Counted from the stretch's first letter, positions 39,301 through 53,600 are shown. The stretch: DNA of 64,000 nucleotides from Orthonyx spaldingii (GCA_013397795.1 VZTJ01003851.1:486324-550323); one strand, 5' to 3'. The notes: a model not told the origin generated them from the sequence alone. Translations and numbers: made by a program.

Positions 39301-42300
39301 CTCCAACAGTGACACCTTCATTAGTGGTAATGTAAGAACACTAATAAGACCCATTTTTCCCTCCGAAGCAACGCCAAGGAACAAACCACTGTTTTAAAAC
39401 TGCTTATACAATAGCTTTCTATGATATTATGGCATCACTAGATGGAATTTTAAATTAAAACTGTTTGGGCATTTTACCTTCTGGAAGCTGTAGTACTTCT
39501 TCTTTTGTTGTGTTGATCTAGGACCTGACTTACAAGAGTGGGAAGAGTAATGAGACTTTCATAAGATAGCAAGTGAAGAAGATAAGTGCAAAATTGAACT
39601 GACAAGCTTTAAGGTGGCAAAGTTCTTGTGTGCACTGGTGACAGCTGGTTGGAAGATTTGTGCTGAATAAAAGTGGTTCTCCAGCTAAAAAGTATTTGAT
39701 AAAAGAGACAAAAATCTGGGTTTGGCATTTAACTTTGAAACTAATCACATTCCCCAAGAGAGTAAAAAAGATTGTTCTTTTCAGTAAGAAGGCATGTGCC
39801 TGTGTTGCTAAAAATGCAGTGTAGGAAATTGCAGTCTACGTATTCTGAAAACCTACTTTATGGGTAGGGCATGTGACGAGCCTCCTAACAGAGGTAGAGA
39901 GAAGCAATAAATGAACTAGTTACTGTCGACACTAAGATAGATAAGTACAACTCAAAAAGGGAAAAGTATCTGGAAGAAGAAGCATCTGCAAAGACTTCAA
40001 AATTCCAAATATTTTTTAAAAATATGATTGATATGGATTCACTATGTAGATTTTTAATAAATATGGTCGCTCATGTCTATTTAGATTTTTTATTTTACTC
40101 AGATCCTTTTAGTATCTAGCTAAATGATATGTCTGTCATATGCAATGCATACTCATACAAAACCCAGCCATCTCTACATTTATGGCTGCTGCCCCAGGGA
40201 TTTTGAGGGCCAGCTGTTGAAAAAAGAGAATGAATCAGTGACTCATGAAAATGAAAGGGGTCAAAGCTTACCTTTTCCACTTCTGTGAAGTCTGAAGATG
40301 TCACAAGAACAAATCAATAAAATGAAAGGCGGTGTGTTTTGCCATGCCAAATTTCACTCTACAATAATGACGATCATACAATCAATGTTTTCAAATCTTA
40401 AAACATCAAGTCTGTAGCCATCATTTAAAAAAATCCCAAAAACCAAAAAACATACAGAAAAAAGCTAGCAAACTCCAAAGCATGCCACATGACATCTGTA
40501 TTAAATTTGGGGAAATATGAGAATTTTTTATGAACAACTGTCATACAACAGTTAAAATTATATTATTCAACATATTTGTGTTTTGCTCTAATTTAAATAC
40601 AAAGAATTTTTTAAAAATCTTATATGAATCTAATCTAACTTGACTATGTGGAGTTACAACAACTTCTTTCAACTTAATTTTTTGAGACACCTTACTTCTT
40701 TGTCAGTGTACCCTTTAGCTAAAGTTACCGCCCAGTTGAAAAGGCTTATTTGTCTGTCTAGTCCTCTGTATCTTTACCAATCTATAGGTTTGTGCTGTAG
40801 AAAACCCCCAAAACCTACTCATTCCCACACTTTTATATCTCATGTATATATTCTGGAGGAAAAGGATTTGTACCCCAGATTTGAGTGCATGTTGATACTG
40901 CAATTAATCTATGTATTTATGAAAGTTCTGTGTTCTCTGTAGGCCATCACATTTTACAGGTGCATGAGAGGTCAAGATACAGCATTGTCAAAATGTAATC
41001 TCCTTCAAACAGCAGAAATTAACCTTGAAGTATCACAGAAATGATAACTATGTTCTCCAAAGAGAAAATGACGTTTTTCTTTCTACCCTAAAAGTGTCAA
41101 AATAGCTTCTTTTTTATTGCCTGGAAGGAAGATACTCTGTTCACACATTATACATTAAAATGATTGAAAAGGAAGAGGAAAAAGACAAGTTGATAAAATT
41201 ATCAGATCTGTTATTGAAGACTATTTGTGGATGACACTTTTAACTATGTATTTCAAAATAATCTATCACAAGGCTGAACATAACCAGTTATCTCAGGTTA
41301 TTTCTGAACTGCCACTTGCTTAATATTTTTAGAAGACAAGCCCCTTGGGGCAGACTATATTTCTCAATACATGTGAATACTGTGGAAATCATAATATGCA
41401 ACAAACATGTAAGAAGCTTTAATTGACTAATAAGATTGGAGTGTCTAGAACAAGGTGAAGGAAAGAAAAAAGTTGCCATGAAACATGCAGTTACCAAACA
41501 ACATACAGTTAGGAAACAAACATTTAAATATCTTCTTTTAGAATGGAAAATCATACAAAACTTGTTAAACAACTGAGATATTTTATGTAAGTGTTGTTAT
41601 GGGACTTATTTTTCATTCTTGTCAAGTACAGACAGAAACAGAATGTATCTGCATGTCCACTGTGTCTATTTTTTACACATTCCAGAAGACTGATGCTCAC
41701 AATTATTTGGTATATTGAATTTCTTCAGGACATGCTTTATATTATTAGAATTTGCACTGAGCACAGAGATAAATGTTTTTAGCAATGAAGTTTGTGAGCT
41801 AAACTACTGTACATCAGATCAAATATTCCTCCATTGTGATGGATGACTTCCCTTCAGCTCTACACTTCTGAAGCTGTTCTGTTTATTTCATTTCAAGCTC
41901 ACTTTAATGCACAGTTGAAGGAGCCAAATCTATATACAACATTGAAACTGCTCTGTGTTCCTGTCAGATCTTTCCTTTTATATTTCTACTAATGCTATTT
42001 AAAGATTCTCTGCTAGAAAGCTTAGAATATAAAAGTGTATGCATGCCAATTTTACGTTCTCTGTGCAATCTCTATGATAAAATAGCAAGTGATTCAGTAA
42101 CCTTTAACCACATAGCATGTCTTGTTTCTCCAGCTAAGTATTTCTTTTGCCTTTGGTAAATTGGTACATTGGGTCTTCAGTTTAGGGTAGCAAGAGAATC
42201 TTCTTTACTTGGTACTGTCCTGAAAATTAACAAAAGAGAGGTTGCATTTGTACTTAAATCTTTTATTTTTTCACCTCCAAATTCAAGACAGTTGGCTTCT

Positions 42301-42665
42301 ATATATTCAGAGATGTCTGCAGAGCTTTCAGCATTGACAGTAACTGGAAGCCTCTGGGTTTTAGTGTAAATCCTTTGAATCTTCTGCCAAGATGATGTTA
42401 GGCCAGAAGAAACACTCATTAACTGGCCATCCTACAACAAACACAAAGTCTTGAACACCAGCCAAAATTAAAATGTTTCCCTGTTGTGTTTACACTTGGT
42501 AGCATTTGTGTAAGACACGATCGTCAGATCACAGAATTCAGCTTTCACCGTCTCACTGCTCCTGTCTGTAAGCTCATCAGTAAAAGCTGCACAAAAGGGT
42601 GTGCTCAGCAGCATGGTACAGATCCTAAGCCACTGGCCTAATGTTTTGGTCTCATAAGCATATTA
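33353..42665. other. Unique AT-rich DNA, no gene seen
   Basis: About 9.3 kb without a recognised gene, RNA gene or mobile element. T-runs are present (for example near 39210). Confidence 0.55.
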
Positions 42666-42679
42666 GTCAGCTTTATGGG

Positions 42680-42853
42680 ATTTGCATTTAACAGAAATGT
42701 AAGGAGATTAATTACAGCTCCTTAAGCCACTGAAAAATAATGTAAAATCAATTACTATGTTATTGGCTAGGCCAGACCACGTGGTGGCAGGCAGGACAAA
42801 AGTCAAATGAGCACAGCACTTTCGCTCTCCATTTCAGATTCCCATTAACAAAG
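42680..42853. promoter_or_regulatory. Cluster of transcription-factor-like motifs
   Basis: Within 175 bases lie a perfect octamer (ATTTGCAT, 42680-42687), a homeodomain-type ATTAATTA (42707-42714), an inverted CCAAT box (ATTGGCTA, 42762-42769), an E-box palindrome CCACGTGG (42777-42784) and a SOX/TCF-like AACAAAG (42847-42853). The E-box starts a CTCF-like core, CCACGTGGTGGCAG (42777-42790), two bases off a common core form. Each motif can arise by chance; the density is why it is listed. Confidence 0.35.
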
Positions 42854-42880
42854 ATTTTTCAGATATGTGAAGATGATAAT

Positions 42881-45800
42881 GAAATATGGGACAATGTTAG
42901 CTAAGTTTTAACGGGGATTTTTTTTTAAATTCTCTGATGGCTATACATAAGGCCTTTGTGGGACTACAATGGTCTTTTGTATTTTACTGAAGACTGCTGA
43001 AAAATTCTGCAGATAATGAATAGAGGTCCAATGTTTTCTTCCTGTACATAAACAGCCATGGATTTATCATTTGATAATCAATGCATAATTCAGTGGGAAC
43101 AATTCCATTTGTCTGCATCTACTACAGTACTTACACTGTACTGAATTAACGAGATTTTAAACAGTTCATCATGCAGAATTAGATAAAATTTTATTTCTGG
43201 AGCTTTGAAAACAGGATTGAAAATATTTGAGGAGTTTTATTTAGGAATAGGACTGTAAAACAAATGAAAGTACAAACACTGTATCCACTTAGGCATGTTT
43301 TTCTCATATGCCTGATGTCCTCCATTTTCTGCAGTTTCTTTTGAACTTGGGATATTTTATAGTGCTCTAATACACGTTTAACACAGACTAAAGTCCTACT
43401 GGACAGGAGTGGATGCAACCAAAGTAGGAGTAAGCTGAGCTGAACTCTTCCCTCTTTCTTCTCCTGGGTTCAAATAATATCTCACAGCAGAAGATCCGCT
43501 CTGTATGGTAAATCACACGTAGCTGCAACACAGGATGGTGCAAATCTGTATGCATGGGACAGAGACACACTTCCAGCTGCTGCAAAGCAGTATAAAGTCT
43601 CATTAGCTGTGAAGGAAGCAGAGAGAAGCTAAAGTGCTGTGAAAGAGCCAATTTTGTGTGAATTGCTAGAGGGAAGATAATGGGGGGTAAATCTAATAAA
43701 CCCAAGACTGCTATTAGTATAATGCCTATTAAATTCTTTAGAGTTTTTCATGTTCAATAGTGACTCCAAATCCAAGTATTTTGTGACCCATCAGGATCCT
43801 AATTCTTGGAGTAGAACATATATGCTAACTGGAAAGGGAGTACTGCTGGGCTTTATCATATTTCTTTATGACACAAAATATGTATTTGGAAAAGAACACT
43901 TTCAACTAATACTTTGACTGAAGTGAACTATGAACAGTGAATTATGAACAATATTCATCTATGAACATTGCTACCATGAACGTTCAAAGATGGTTGAGTT
44001 GCAATTGCGCTTGGTTCTGATCGATGAAATATTATTCTCAAAGCTTGCCCTGACATAGGTGTTCTAAATCACTCCACACTGATTATTTTTTTTCTACAAG
44101 AGAGGCAGGACAACACTAAAAATGTTAAAAAATGCTGGGACTTGAACAGCTTAATAAGATGAACTTGTATTTTCTGAATGTATTGGTGACATGTGACGTT
44201 ATTTTCTTGTACATCATATTAGGATCGCTTCATAACAGTGCATGGATAAAGTGAGATAATTGTTGACAATGGAACTGTAAAGCATCTTCACAGCAGTGAA
44301 GTCATAATTGAATGCAAATACCCACTGGTAGAAGTCTCAACAAAAACAGTCTCTAAGTTTAAAGGTGTAAATATTAAGCAATTCTTAAACCTTATAGATA
44401 CAGTGCACTGGGATGAATTCAGACTAAGTTTAAAGATAAATAAATGAGCAACAAAATGGAATTGAATTAATTGGTATAATTTTATAATGCTCAGGGCCAT
44501 TAAATACAGATTCTTTCAGGAAAGTCACACACATCACTGTCTATGTCAAAATAATTTTGTCTTTCTGTTTGAAAAAAAAAAAAGATTCTTATAAAACAGA
44601 ACTGTCTGACCCCAAATCAGAAGAGTTTTTGGCAAGAAAAGCAATAACCACAAAAGTAAATTTTGACAAGCAAGAATTCTGAAGAATAAACACTTTCTGG
44701 GAAGTTCATTATGAAAAAAGAGACTGGTCTCTGCTCTTGTACAGCGCAATAAATTTTACCAGTTTGAGAAACAGAAGAATTATTTGGTTCTGCTGCTTCC
44801 AAGCGGGTTGGAGAACATTCCCCCGCAGACTGTAGATCTGTTGTGGATTAGAGAGGGATGGAGACTCTGTGAGAGCTCTCATTTGGATGCCTCAGCTGTT
44901 CTCTCATTTGGTCAGTAGAAAAAAGATGGGTGCGAACAATTATGTAAGACACTCTGGAAAAATAAACAAACCAGCTGGTGTTGCCTTCTACATTCGCTTA
45001 AGTCAAAGTGCTCAAAAAACAAGGCAGTCACTAGGAGGAGACTGCTTCTCCTGTCATAGGTCAGGAATGTGACTGTCTGCTTTTAAGATAAGGCTTGGCA
45101 AAATCATTTCTGGCCAGAGCCTTGGCACACTGAGCTAGATAGGAATCTAATTGTGTCCTTTTTATAGCTGGTTGTCAAATACTTATCTGATGAGAGAACT
45201 TGTTGAAATTTCCCATTCAAGCCACTAAGCATCATAACAGTCTGAACACCTAAAAAGACTTCTTGGATTTAATAAATTCCTTTTAGGGGTAAAAAACATT
45301 TTACATACTCTTAGATGTCAGGTTTTGGTCACCTGCTGACTAATCTCCTCCTGTCTAATCCTCCATAAATTTGAAGTCTCAGTGATTTCCTCTTACCCCC
45401 CTTCCTGATTGGAAAGTTATATTCTTTTAGAGAGGAAGCAGGATCAATCTCATGTGACATACACAACCATTAACAACACTTTGATAAATGAGCAACAACA
45501 AAAGCACACTCTGAGGTGACTGTATATTTTTTCCTGTAAATTATTCCCTCATTTCTAGCATATTTGTATGACGAACAACACAGAAAGTGTTGAAAGAGAT
45601 ATATTGTGTCTGCTTAGATGAGAACATACTGATGAGGAGTGGCACATGTCATGACAAGTATTTCTCGTTACCTCATTACTTCTCATTCTTTCCAGTTTCT
45701 CCTCTTCAGCAAAATGCTGAAATGTGACTAGAGCAGTAACAGTGATTAAAATGTCAGATTGCTCTTTCACTTTTGATCTTATTTTTATTGTCTACTCAGA

Positions 45801-46650
45801 TAGGTACAGACAGTTGCAGAGGGAAAATGGTAACTCAGTGAGGCTGAAGTTGTTACCCATTACAATGATGAGCATCATGCTTAGCTATTTACTCCATATG
45901 AGGGTCTGTAAGAACAGAGAGAATGAGATGAGAGGGTGCATCAGTGTGTGTGTGTGTGTGTGTGTTTATGCAGAACAATCTTGGAAGCATCAGAAGGTCT
46001 ATTTTTGGTGGGACGGGTGACACCATATACATTTGGCAGCACAGCTTGCCTCCTTAGAAAACTGTCTGCAATGCCATTACTAAGCAACATTAAGAACTGA
46101 ATGATTCTGCCTATCTGCAATATAAAACATTCATGAAAATTTCATAGATCCTTTTTTGCAGCAGGCATGCTAAGTAGATTCTGTGCAACTGCATTATAGT
46201 TGCATTTGTAATTTTACAGTTAAAAATATATTAGTACTTTAATTATTAATCCTAATACACGGGTTCATAACATTCTGATAAAAGTCTCCAGAGCAGGCAA
46301 CTTCTCAATGAGAAAAGGCAAAAAAATATCTGGAATAGAAATCAACATGCTCTACCCCTTTGAAAAATGCAAGTAATCTTCATTAAACTGAATTCATATA
46401 AATGTTATTCATTCTTTGGCTGGATATGGACTAGCTTGTCCTCCATTCTTCCTCAAGACATACCTACCTGGAGAAGGACACTGCAAATTTCAACCATCTG
46501 TAGGAGATTTCAGGGAAGGTCTGGTCATTCTGTGCCTTTATGTAAGAGATCTGCAGTCTGCTACACTTTGGGAACAGTGGAGTTCCTCTGTGTCTTTCCC
46601 ATTAGGAGTGCTCCTGAGAAAGGGTAGGATACAGTGTGCAGTGAATGAGT
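42881..46650. other. Unique DNA with a (GT)n tract, no gene seen
   Basis: Four loose repeats of an ATGAACA-type word occur at 43929-43985. No gene or mobile element was recognised. Confidence 0.5.
45943..45965. repeat. (GT)n microsatellite
   Basis: About eleven uninterrupted GT units. Confidence 0.92.
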
Positions 46651-46860
46651 TGTTAGGTCCCACAAAGGATCACAGGTAAAAGCAGGTTTAATACAAAAGT
46701 GAAAGCACTACAAAGTTTGTTGTCAAGGTTCACTTCAATTATGTACTGGATGGCTAAAGCTCACAGAGAAAGACGAGACTAAAAGCTATCAATCCAGAAG
46801 TAAAATCAACCTAAACTTATCTACATGCGTGCTGGGGATGAAAAAAAGCTAAGGATGGGC
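46651..46860. mobile_element. Possible LTR end of an avian retrovirus
   Basis: The text begins TGTTAGGTCCCACAAAGG, carries AGCAGGTTTAATACAAAAG and then a GGTTCACTTCAATTATGTAC block. It resembles the U5/R end of avian LTRs read in antisense. I could not find the other end or a target duplication, so extent and class are uncertain. AATAAA at about 47362 (plus) is an alternative signal if the element reads the other way. Confidence 0.35.
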
Positions 46861-49080
46861 ATGGATAAGGATAGAAACAAATCTTTGTGGAACAGTATTC
46901 CACCCTGAGTCTACTTAGATGCAACCATAGCACTGTGGAACACTGAGATTTTGATGTCTTTAACATGAAGTGAAAGTTTAGAGGTTTAGAAGGTCTGGTA
47001 AGTAAGTCAGAAGTCCTTGTTGCTTCATTGCTAGGGTCTGTGTCTGTGTTTCAGGGCAGAAAAATGTCCCTATTGTGTCAAAGGCAAATCAAATGATCCT
47101 AGTTAATTTTTCCAGTGATTCCAAAGTCCTACAGTCTCTGAATAGTTTGTTGTACTTCTGTTACTGCTTTAACTTGATACTTAGGCTGTGCCTGTATCTA
47201 ACTAGCCTGTAACCACAGCTGTTTCTGATCACATTTCTTTTGAAGGCAAGATAGATATATCTTTCTTATTTTCTTAATTTCCCATAGAAAAAAAATTCCT
47301 TGATTCAAACTGAATTCCAGATAGATAACCTAGTATGTTCTTCCCTTTCTTACGGGTAGTCAATAAAATTCCATTATAAGCATAGTACCCAGGTTTATGA
47401 AGTTCTTTGATCTCTCTAAATCGTAAAAGGCTAACTCTTATGGATAGTTCATATGAATGTGAAATTTGTGATCTTTATTCTATTTGAATCAGAAATCTCA
47501 GATTCTCTATTCACTTGTCTTGAATAAAATTTTACCCCTGTCAAGGGAAAAATGAAGCCGTTGCATAACTCTCTATCCTCCAGCTGTATTCTAGATAATA
47601 AGAAATAGAAAATTTATTTCCAAGATCCACAACTTAAGGAACAATTAAAGCATTGGCAAACCTGGCAAAAGTTGGGATGAAGTCTCTTTCCTAATGACAG
47701 CTTGCAAACCATTCCTTTTAAACACACATAGTACTCTGATTAGTGCTAGGAGGTTCCAATCAGAAGATTGCAGTGATTTCTTACAATTTTTATTAACTTA
47801 TTTGTTTGGTTGAAATGCCAAAGTGTAGAAGTTATTATAAGAAGCTAGTTAATCAGTCTAAAAAATATAAGGGGTTCAATAATGCAAAGATTATACCTGT
47901 AAAATTTTACAAACATAGACTGTTCATTAGAACAGAAAGATGGTGGGGTTCTTCAGATAAAAATTCAAAAAACCAACATTTTTATTCTCCATGGCTGTCA
48001 TGCCATTTTGTTTATACTATACATTTTAAAGTTCTTAATTTTACTGACACAAAAAGTTATGGAAAAAAGCAACAAGGCAGCATTCAGCAATTTTTCTTAA
48101 AAACTCATTCTGCCATGCACTTTTGTATTCAGAAACACATGTTCTTCAAGTTCTTATGCAATCTTTCCATGAAGGAAAGAAACCCTCTGATTTATCACCC
48201 AGTCAAAACTGAGCTGCACACCTAGCAAGATGAATATTTATGAACTTTTCACTGTCTAGATCCTTATCCAGTACTGCATGCAGTGCAAACATACTGACTT
48301 ACATTAGTTGAGAATCTTTGCTTAATACAGGAAATCTAATCAAAGACATTTTACTAGCAATAAAGAAACTAAAGACAAAATTTTCAATCTGAAATATTCA
48401 ATTACCTCCATTAGTAATATACCTATAAATGTTGTAGTAGTCTAAGTCCATTTTAAGTCTTTTAGCACCACAGTTTTCACCATTTCCTACTCAAAAGCAA
48501 TAACATATAAAACAAGAACTCTGTTTCTGAATGCAAATAAGACTGTTCAATGTGTTGGGGAAACTTGTTTTTAGCTAATAAGCTTCAAAAGATTGGAAAT
48601 AGGGGGCAAGAGTGAAGAAAAAAGTGGTTAAGAAATAAATACAAAATATTTCAATTTATTTAGTTTTGAAAATAGTTGACATGGTTTAGGTCAGCTGGAA
48701 TTTAGTGGCAATTTCCTCTGTTTAGTGTCTAAATAGTCAGATTCAATAATATTTAACTGAATGAAATAATTGTTATAATTATACTTACTCAATTTTTAAT
48801 CCATTTAAATTTAAATGAACATTCCAGATTTCATTATTTACTGCTCAGCACGTTAATACACAAACTTGTAACATTTGAAATAGAGTCAAATCTAATACAA
48901 AGTTCTGTTGAAAATATGTTCTTTCTTCAGTCCTGAAATGTGACTTTAAAAATAAGAAGTTGAAAAAGAGCAAAAACCAATCTATCTCACTTCAAAGGAT
49001 ATTGTTGAATGCAAAACCCCCTTAGTAAAGAGCAAGGAACAATTTGCAGCAAAATATATTTGCTCCTGAAGAAACAGACC
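46861..49080. other. Unique AT-rich DNA, no gene seen
   Basis: A 139-codon frame (47806-48225, plus) shows no domain or family resemblance and is taken as chance. Confidence 0.5.
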
Positions 49081-49099
49081 AAAAAAAAAAAAAAAAAAA

Positions 49100-49113
49100 N
49101 NNNNNNNNNNNNN
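49100..49113. other. Assembly gap (14 Ns) inside a poly(A) run
   Basis: Nineteen A residues (49081-49099) precede the Ns and nine follow. The true length of the run is unknown. The minus-strand frame crossing it contains X residues and is not a gene. Confidence 0.97.
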
Positions 49114-50554
49114 AAAAAAAAACCCAACAAAAAAACCCCCATAGGCCATTGTAGTCGAAACTCTGTAACATTTGTCTAAATTGCATAAACTCCTATTTCT
49201 AAAAAGCCCAGGAGACAAGGGGGAAATTGAACGAAATTCTGCCTCTTTCAAAAGGGGAAATTATGCCTGACATATGTCAAAATTCCATCCCAAGAAATAT
49301 AGCAGGATGGATTATAAGAGAAATGATCTCCACACTTTTGCAGCCAATCGGTGTTGGCTCCAGCTCAGGTATGTGACAGGAGGTCACAAACTTGAATTGC
49401 CCTGCTAAAGTGCTGACTTGATAGAAAAATCTAAACTTCATTTGTTGCCATACAGTTTCCTCCAGGTAACAGCCATTTATCTATTTGCATGCTCTACACA
49501 CCCTCTCTTGTGTAAAGCTCTGCACTTTTGTCATCATTGCCATAAACTACAGCCAAGGGACACTGGTTAATGGATTGATTTATGTTGAAAGACTTACCTC
49601 GTAAAGAATTGATATACTGCCTTGATAATTTTACTTTTTCCAATCCATATTGCAGTGTGCTAACCATAATTCCTCTGAAAAAAAAACCCCTTTATTTACA
49701 ATTCAGTTCTTATTTGGATATAAAAAATACACAGCACAAGACCTTTCCCTGGTCTTTTAAAAAATGTTTTGGGAGAACAATATCTGACCATAAGTTAAAT
49801 ACAGTTTCTTTAAACAATCCAACTTGTGAGACTTTGCTTTCATAACTGATTAAGTAATGAACAGTCTGGATGTTTTGCGGCTAAGAATGTACAATATTTT
49901 CTTTTGTTGGAAAGTATATTTTATAAAGATCAAATGTCTGGACTGAAAGCAAAAAAGAACGAAGGCAAATTAAAGCAGAATATCATCAGGAAGGGTCTAA
50001 CTAAAGCATTTGATTTGCTTCCTTCTTCTATTTGTTTTCTTTAATATTAAATAAAGTCTGAAGCTTTGTGCTAAGTAGAGGTTTTTGTGAAACCAGGTTT
50101 TAACAGGCTAATTGGTCACTCATTTCTTAATACATTAATGATATAAACATGACTGACTGAAAGATTTCTTATACCTGTATATTTTGAAAAAAATGGGACA
50201 TTTAATATCAAGCAAAATATCTTTATGGGGGATTAGCGCAGAGGCTCTTCAAGATAAGTCTCATCACTGTTCTGTTCATACAGAAACGCTACAGAGGGTA
50301 TTGCTTGTCACTGCACTAATGTTTGTGTCCAAGCCAAATGTACACAGCACCTTCACCAAATGTTTCTCTGCTGGTGAAAGCTGCTCACGTTACTACACAA
50401 CTGAGTGTGTGCTAAGTTTTGCACTAACAATAGAAAACTGCTTTTAGACAAAGCATTTAAAGCTGCTTTACTTGGAGTATGAGTGCACTGTTGATGGCTG
50501 GACATCAACATGTGACACTGCTCAGTTCCTTGTAAGGAGGGATCTCCTTGCAGG
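49114..50554. other. Unique DNA, no gene seen
   Basis: A CCAAT-type motif (AGCCAATCGG) lies at 49342-49351 without other promoter evidence. Confidence 0.5.
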
Positions 50555-50668
50555 CAGAAAGGGAAAGGGAAAGAAAAAAGAAAAGGAAAAGGGAAAGAAA
50601 AAAGAAAAGGAACAGGGAAAGGAAAAAAGAGAAAAAGAGAGAGAAAAAGAAAATGAAAGAAAACTATT
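50555..50668. repeat. Purine-rich tract with 24-bp repeat
   Basis: About 114 bases are almost pure A and G on the plus strand. Two 24-base units (50567-50590 and 50591-50614) differ at one position. The Lys/Glu-rich frame across it is an artefact of the tract. Confidence 0.88.
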
Positions 50669-53600
50669 TAGATGACTTTGATTTGCTTTTTATGCTAACA
50701 CATGGTACATAAATAAAAATTCCTCACTCTCTTAATACAAACACCTTCATAATTATTTTTCATCCAAACTTCTGTGTAGACCCCAAAACACCTAGATTTA
50801 ATTTAGGGTTGCTTTCAGCTTAGGCAGACTGACCTTTTCAGGGCCATAGATCACAGCTACAACAACACAAACCCAACATGGGCTTGTGACTAACCTCTTT
50901 AGTAAAATTGGATTCTCTATTATCAGTTTTAGTTTGGATTCCTATCATCTGTTACTCTCCAACAGCAGATGGGTGTTTCTGGTTTTTTCCTTTTGATTCA
51001 AATCGCTGATCTGCTTACATCCCTGTGTTGCCCCTGCTTCTGCATTCACCCCTGAAGACAGAAAACACCTGAGAGACCATGTTTCTGCATGTTGCAGACT
51101 GGGTTCAAAAACCTCCCTTTTACATCCTTAGAGAGCCTTACTTCAGAGACATCTGATTCAGCTCTTCAAGCATATCATGCTGTCTCTATAAAATTAGGGA
51201 AACAATTGTGTGGATGAGATCTCCATGTGTGAATGAACTCAAGTAGCATGAAGCCGAACAGTTCTTCAGTCAGGAACCAAAACAAGGAAGCAATGATTAT
51301 TCTGTGATGTAGTCCTCTCCCTCAACCTTCTTCAGCATTCTTAGATGCTGTGTTGGATTCATACCACGTTTTGTAATATGCAATTACCTAGATTGCAGCA
51401 TATCTGCAAAGCCAGAGTTACCAGCACAAGAAAAGAAATACAGCGCACACAGGTTGTCAGCAGGTGTGGTAGCTTTTGAGGACAACCCTTCATTGTGGTT
51501 CATCTGTGCAAAAATTTTGAAATCATTTTCCAGCAGAAGGTGAAATCCCTAGAAACAAAATTACAAGGTTTTCTTAAAACTCACGCTAATAACAGTGTCC
51601 ATTGAATGCCTTTCAGTAATGACTGCTAACAATCTAAACAGACCATCCCAATTACAATTATCTATAAGAATGGGCTGAGTGAAAATGCATATCCTGAAAA
51701 AGCAGAATTAATTATAACTGAGTTGAGGATATAACTGTATTTCAGCATAAGGGCCCTGAAATGACCAATGTGTTCCAGCAGCACAAAATAAAACAGCTTG
51801 CATGGAGCAGTTTAGTGAAACATTGAAAACCGGCAAATTGGCCTCTTGAACCTCTCAAGCTTCACATCAGTGAGTAGAGCACATGTTTAAATTCAGCACC
51901 TGGCATGTGGCCATTCACACATAGCAAAGGGTAAAGCAGGTGCTGGGACCTCAGCACTGACACATCAGGTTATTTCTGCAAGAAAGGTAAAAATGGTGCT
52001 ATTTCCTAAATAATGTAAGGCATTTCTGAACCATAATGACTTTGGTAAATCTAATAGCCAGTGTGTGCTGTAATTAACAGAAAAATATAGAGACTCATGG
52101 AATTCACAGAATGTAGTCACCCTATCTTTGTCTCATTTTTCTATCACTTTATTTAATAACACTGCAAATGAGAAGACTAACACCAGTATTGAAAAAATGG
52201 GGTGGGGAAATTACAGCTGCCTGAAAGAGTACAGCTGTACAGCCCAGGTTCTACTTCCAGGCATGTTTTGTGTAAAGTAAGTGAAACTGAAAGCTTATAA
52301 TAAAATACCAGTGATCTGCAAGATTTTCCAACTTATGTAGTTCATAGGAGGTTTGCTAAGAACATGCTGGCACAGATGAGAAACAGAAGTGAAAGCAGGG
52401 AGGAATTTGCATACAGAGTGCAGATTTCATTGTTCATGACAAAGCTGCCCTTGATTTGCTTCAGTCATTGTAACAATCAGCCCAGCCAAGTGTTTACATG
52501 CTCTCTATTGTGCTGGTGTTGGCTAGGAAATGGCAGGCGCAATGAGATTTGCTTTCTCTTGGCACTCTGGGGAGCAGCAGGAGCTCACACACTTGACAGA
52601 CAGACAGGCAGACGGGCCTCTCTTTCCAACAAACAAGAGAGTGGCTTACTTGCTCTTGAGCTGTGTTATTGTGAGGATGAAGACAGGAGCATGTGTGGCT
52701 GAAAGCAGGGCACGCAGAACGGTTTGGGTGCCAGGGAAGAAAGGGTGAAAATTAAAGCAAAGTGTTGAGAGCTAAAACATCAGAAGGCTTGAAACAATTA
52801 CCCCTCCCTGCCCAACTACTTGCATCTCAGCTACTTTTAAACTTTTCCCAGTTTCTGGGAAAGAAAGACAGGTGAGAGAACAGGCAAAGTGTATTCATTC
52901 ATAACTTCCAATGTAAATGTCTGCAAGAAAGGAATGAAACTCATGCTGTATGAAATATGGAAATAGTCGTCCTTTTACTGTAAAAGGGGTGGTGGTGTTG
53001 CTGCTGTCATAGCAACATAGTCCCAGCTGTAAATGTAATAAGCTCTCAAATTTAAATATAATCACAATCACACAGAAGGCTCATGAAAGACAATCCCCCT
53101 GTCCTCTGCACTGCTCTCCCTTCATTCATGACAGTCTTAATGGGTTTAGGTTGATAGACTTTTCCTTGGCCCATCCTGGTCTCATTTGAAATGCATGGAT
53201 GAAAACACTTCTCTAAGCCATTTGAAAAACTTTCTGGACTGTTTAAAAGACTTCATAAGTTGTGCAGTCTTTTCCTTGGAGCCACTTTCTAGAATAAGGA
53301 AAGACAGCCCCAAAGAATAAAGGAAAGATTACAGTTGCATGATTGGAAAGTGTTTGTAAAACAATCAGTTTTTGCAATTTGTGTTGTTTAAAAAATTAAA
53401 AAAAAAAAATCCCATGGCTGAGGATCATGGTTGAAATGAGTTTGGAAGGGAGATTTTTTATGTTATTTTTTATTTTCTTTTAAAGTCGTAATCATAGCCA
53501 CTTTTATCAAGGCAAACTCAAAACTTATCGCTGGGAGCACTCACACAGTCAATACATTACTGCAGACAGCACTCAGCAGTGGGCCACATTCAAAAGCCTG

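Noticed and set aside
47806..48225. 139-codon plus-strand frame
   Set aside because: No family resemblance; expected by chance in 64 kb.
48982..49251. Minus-strand frame crossing the N gap
   Set aside because: Contains unknown residues and poly-Phe from the poly(A) run.
50472..50675. Lys/Glu-rich frame
   Set aside because: Produced by the purine tract.
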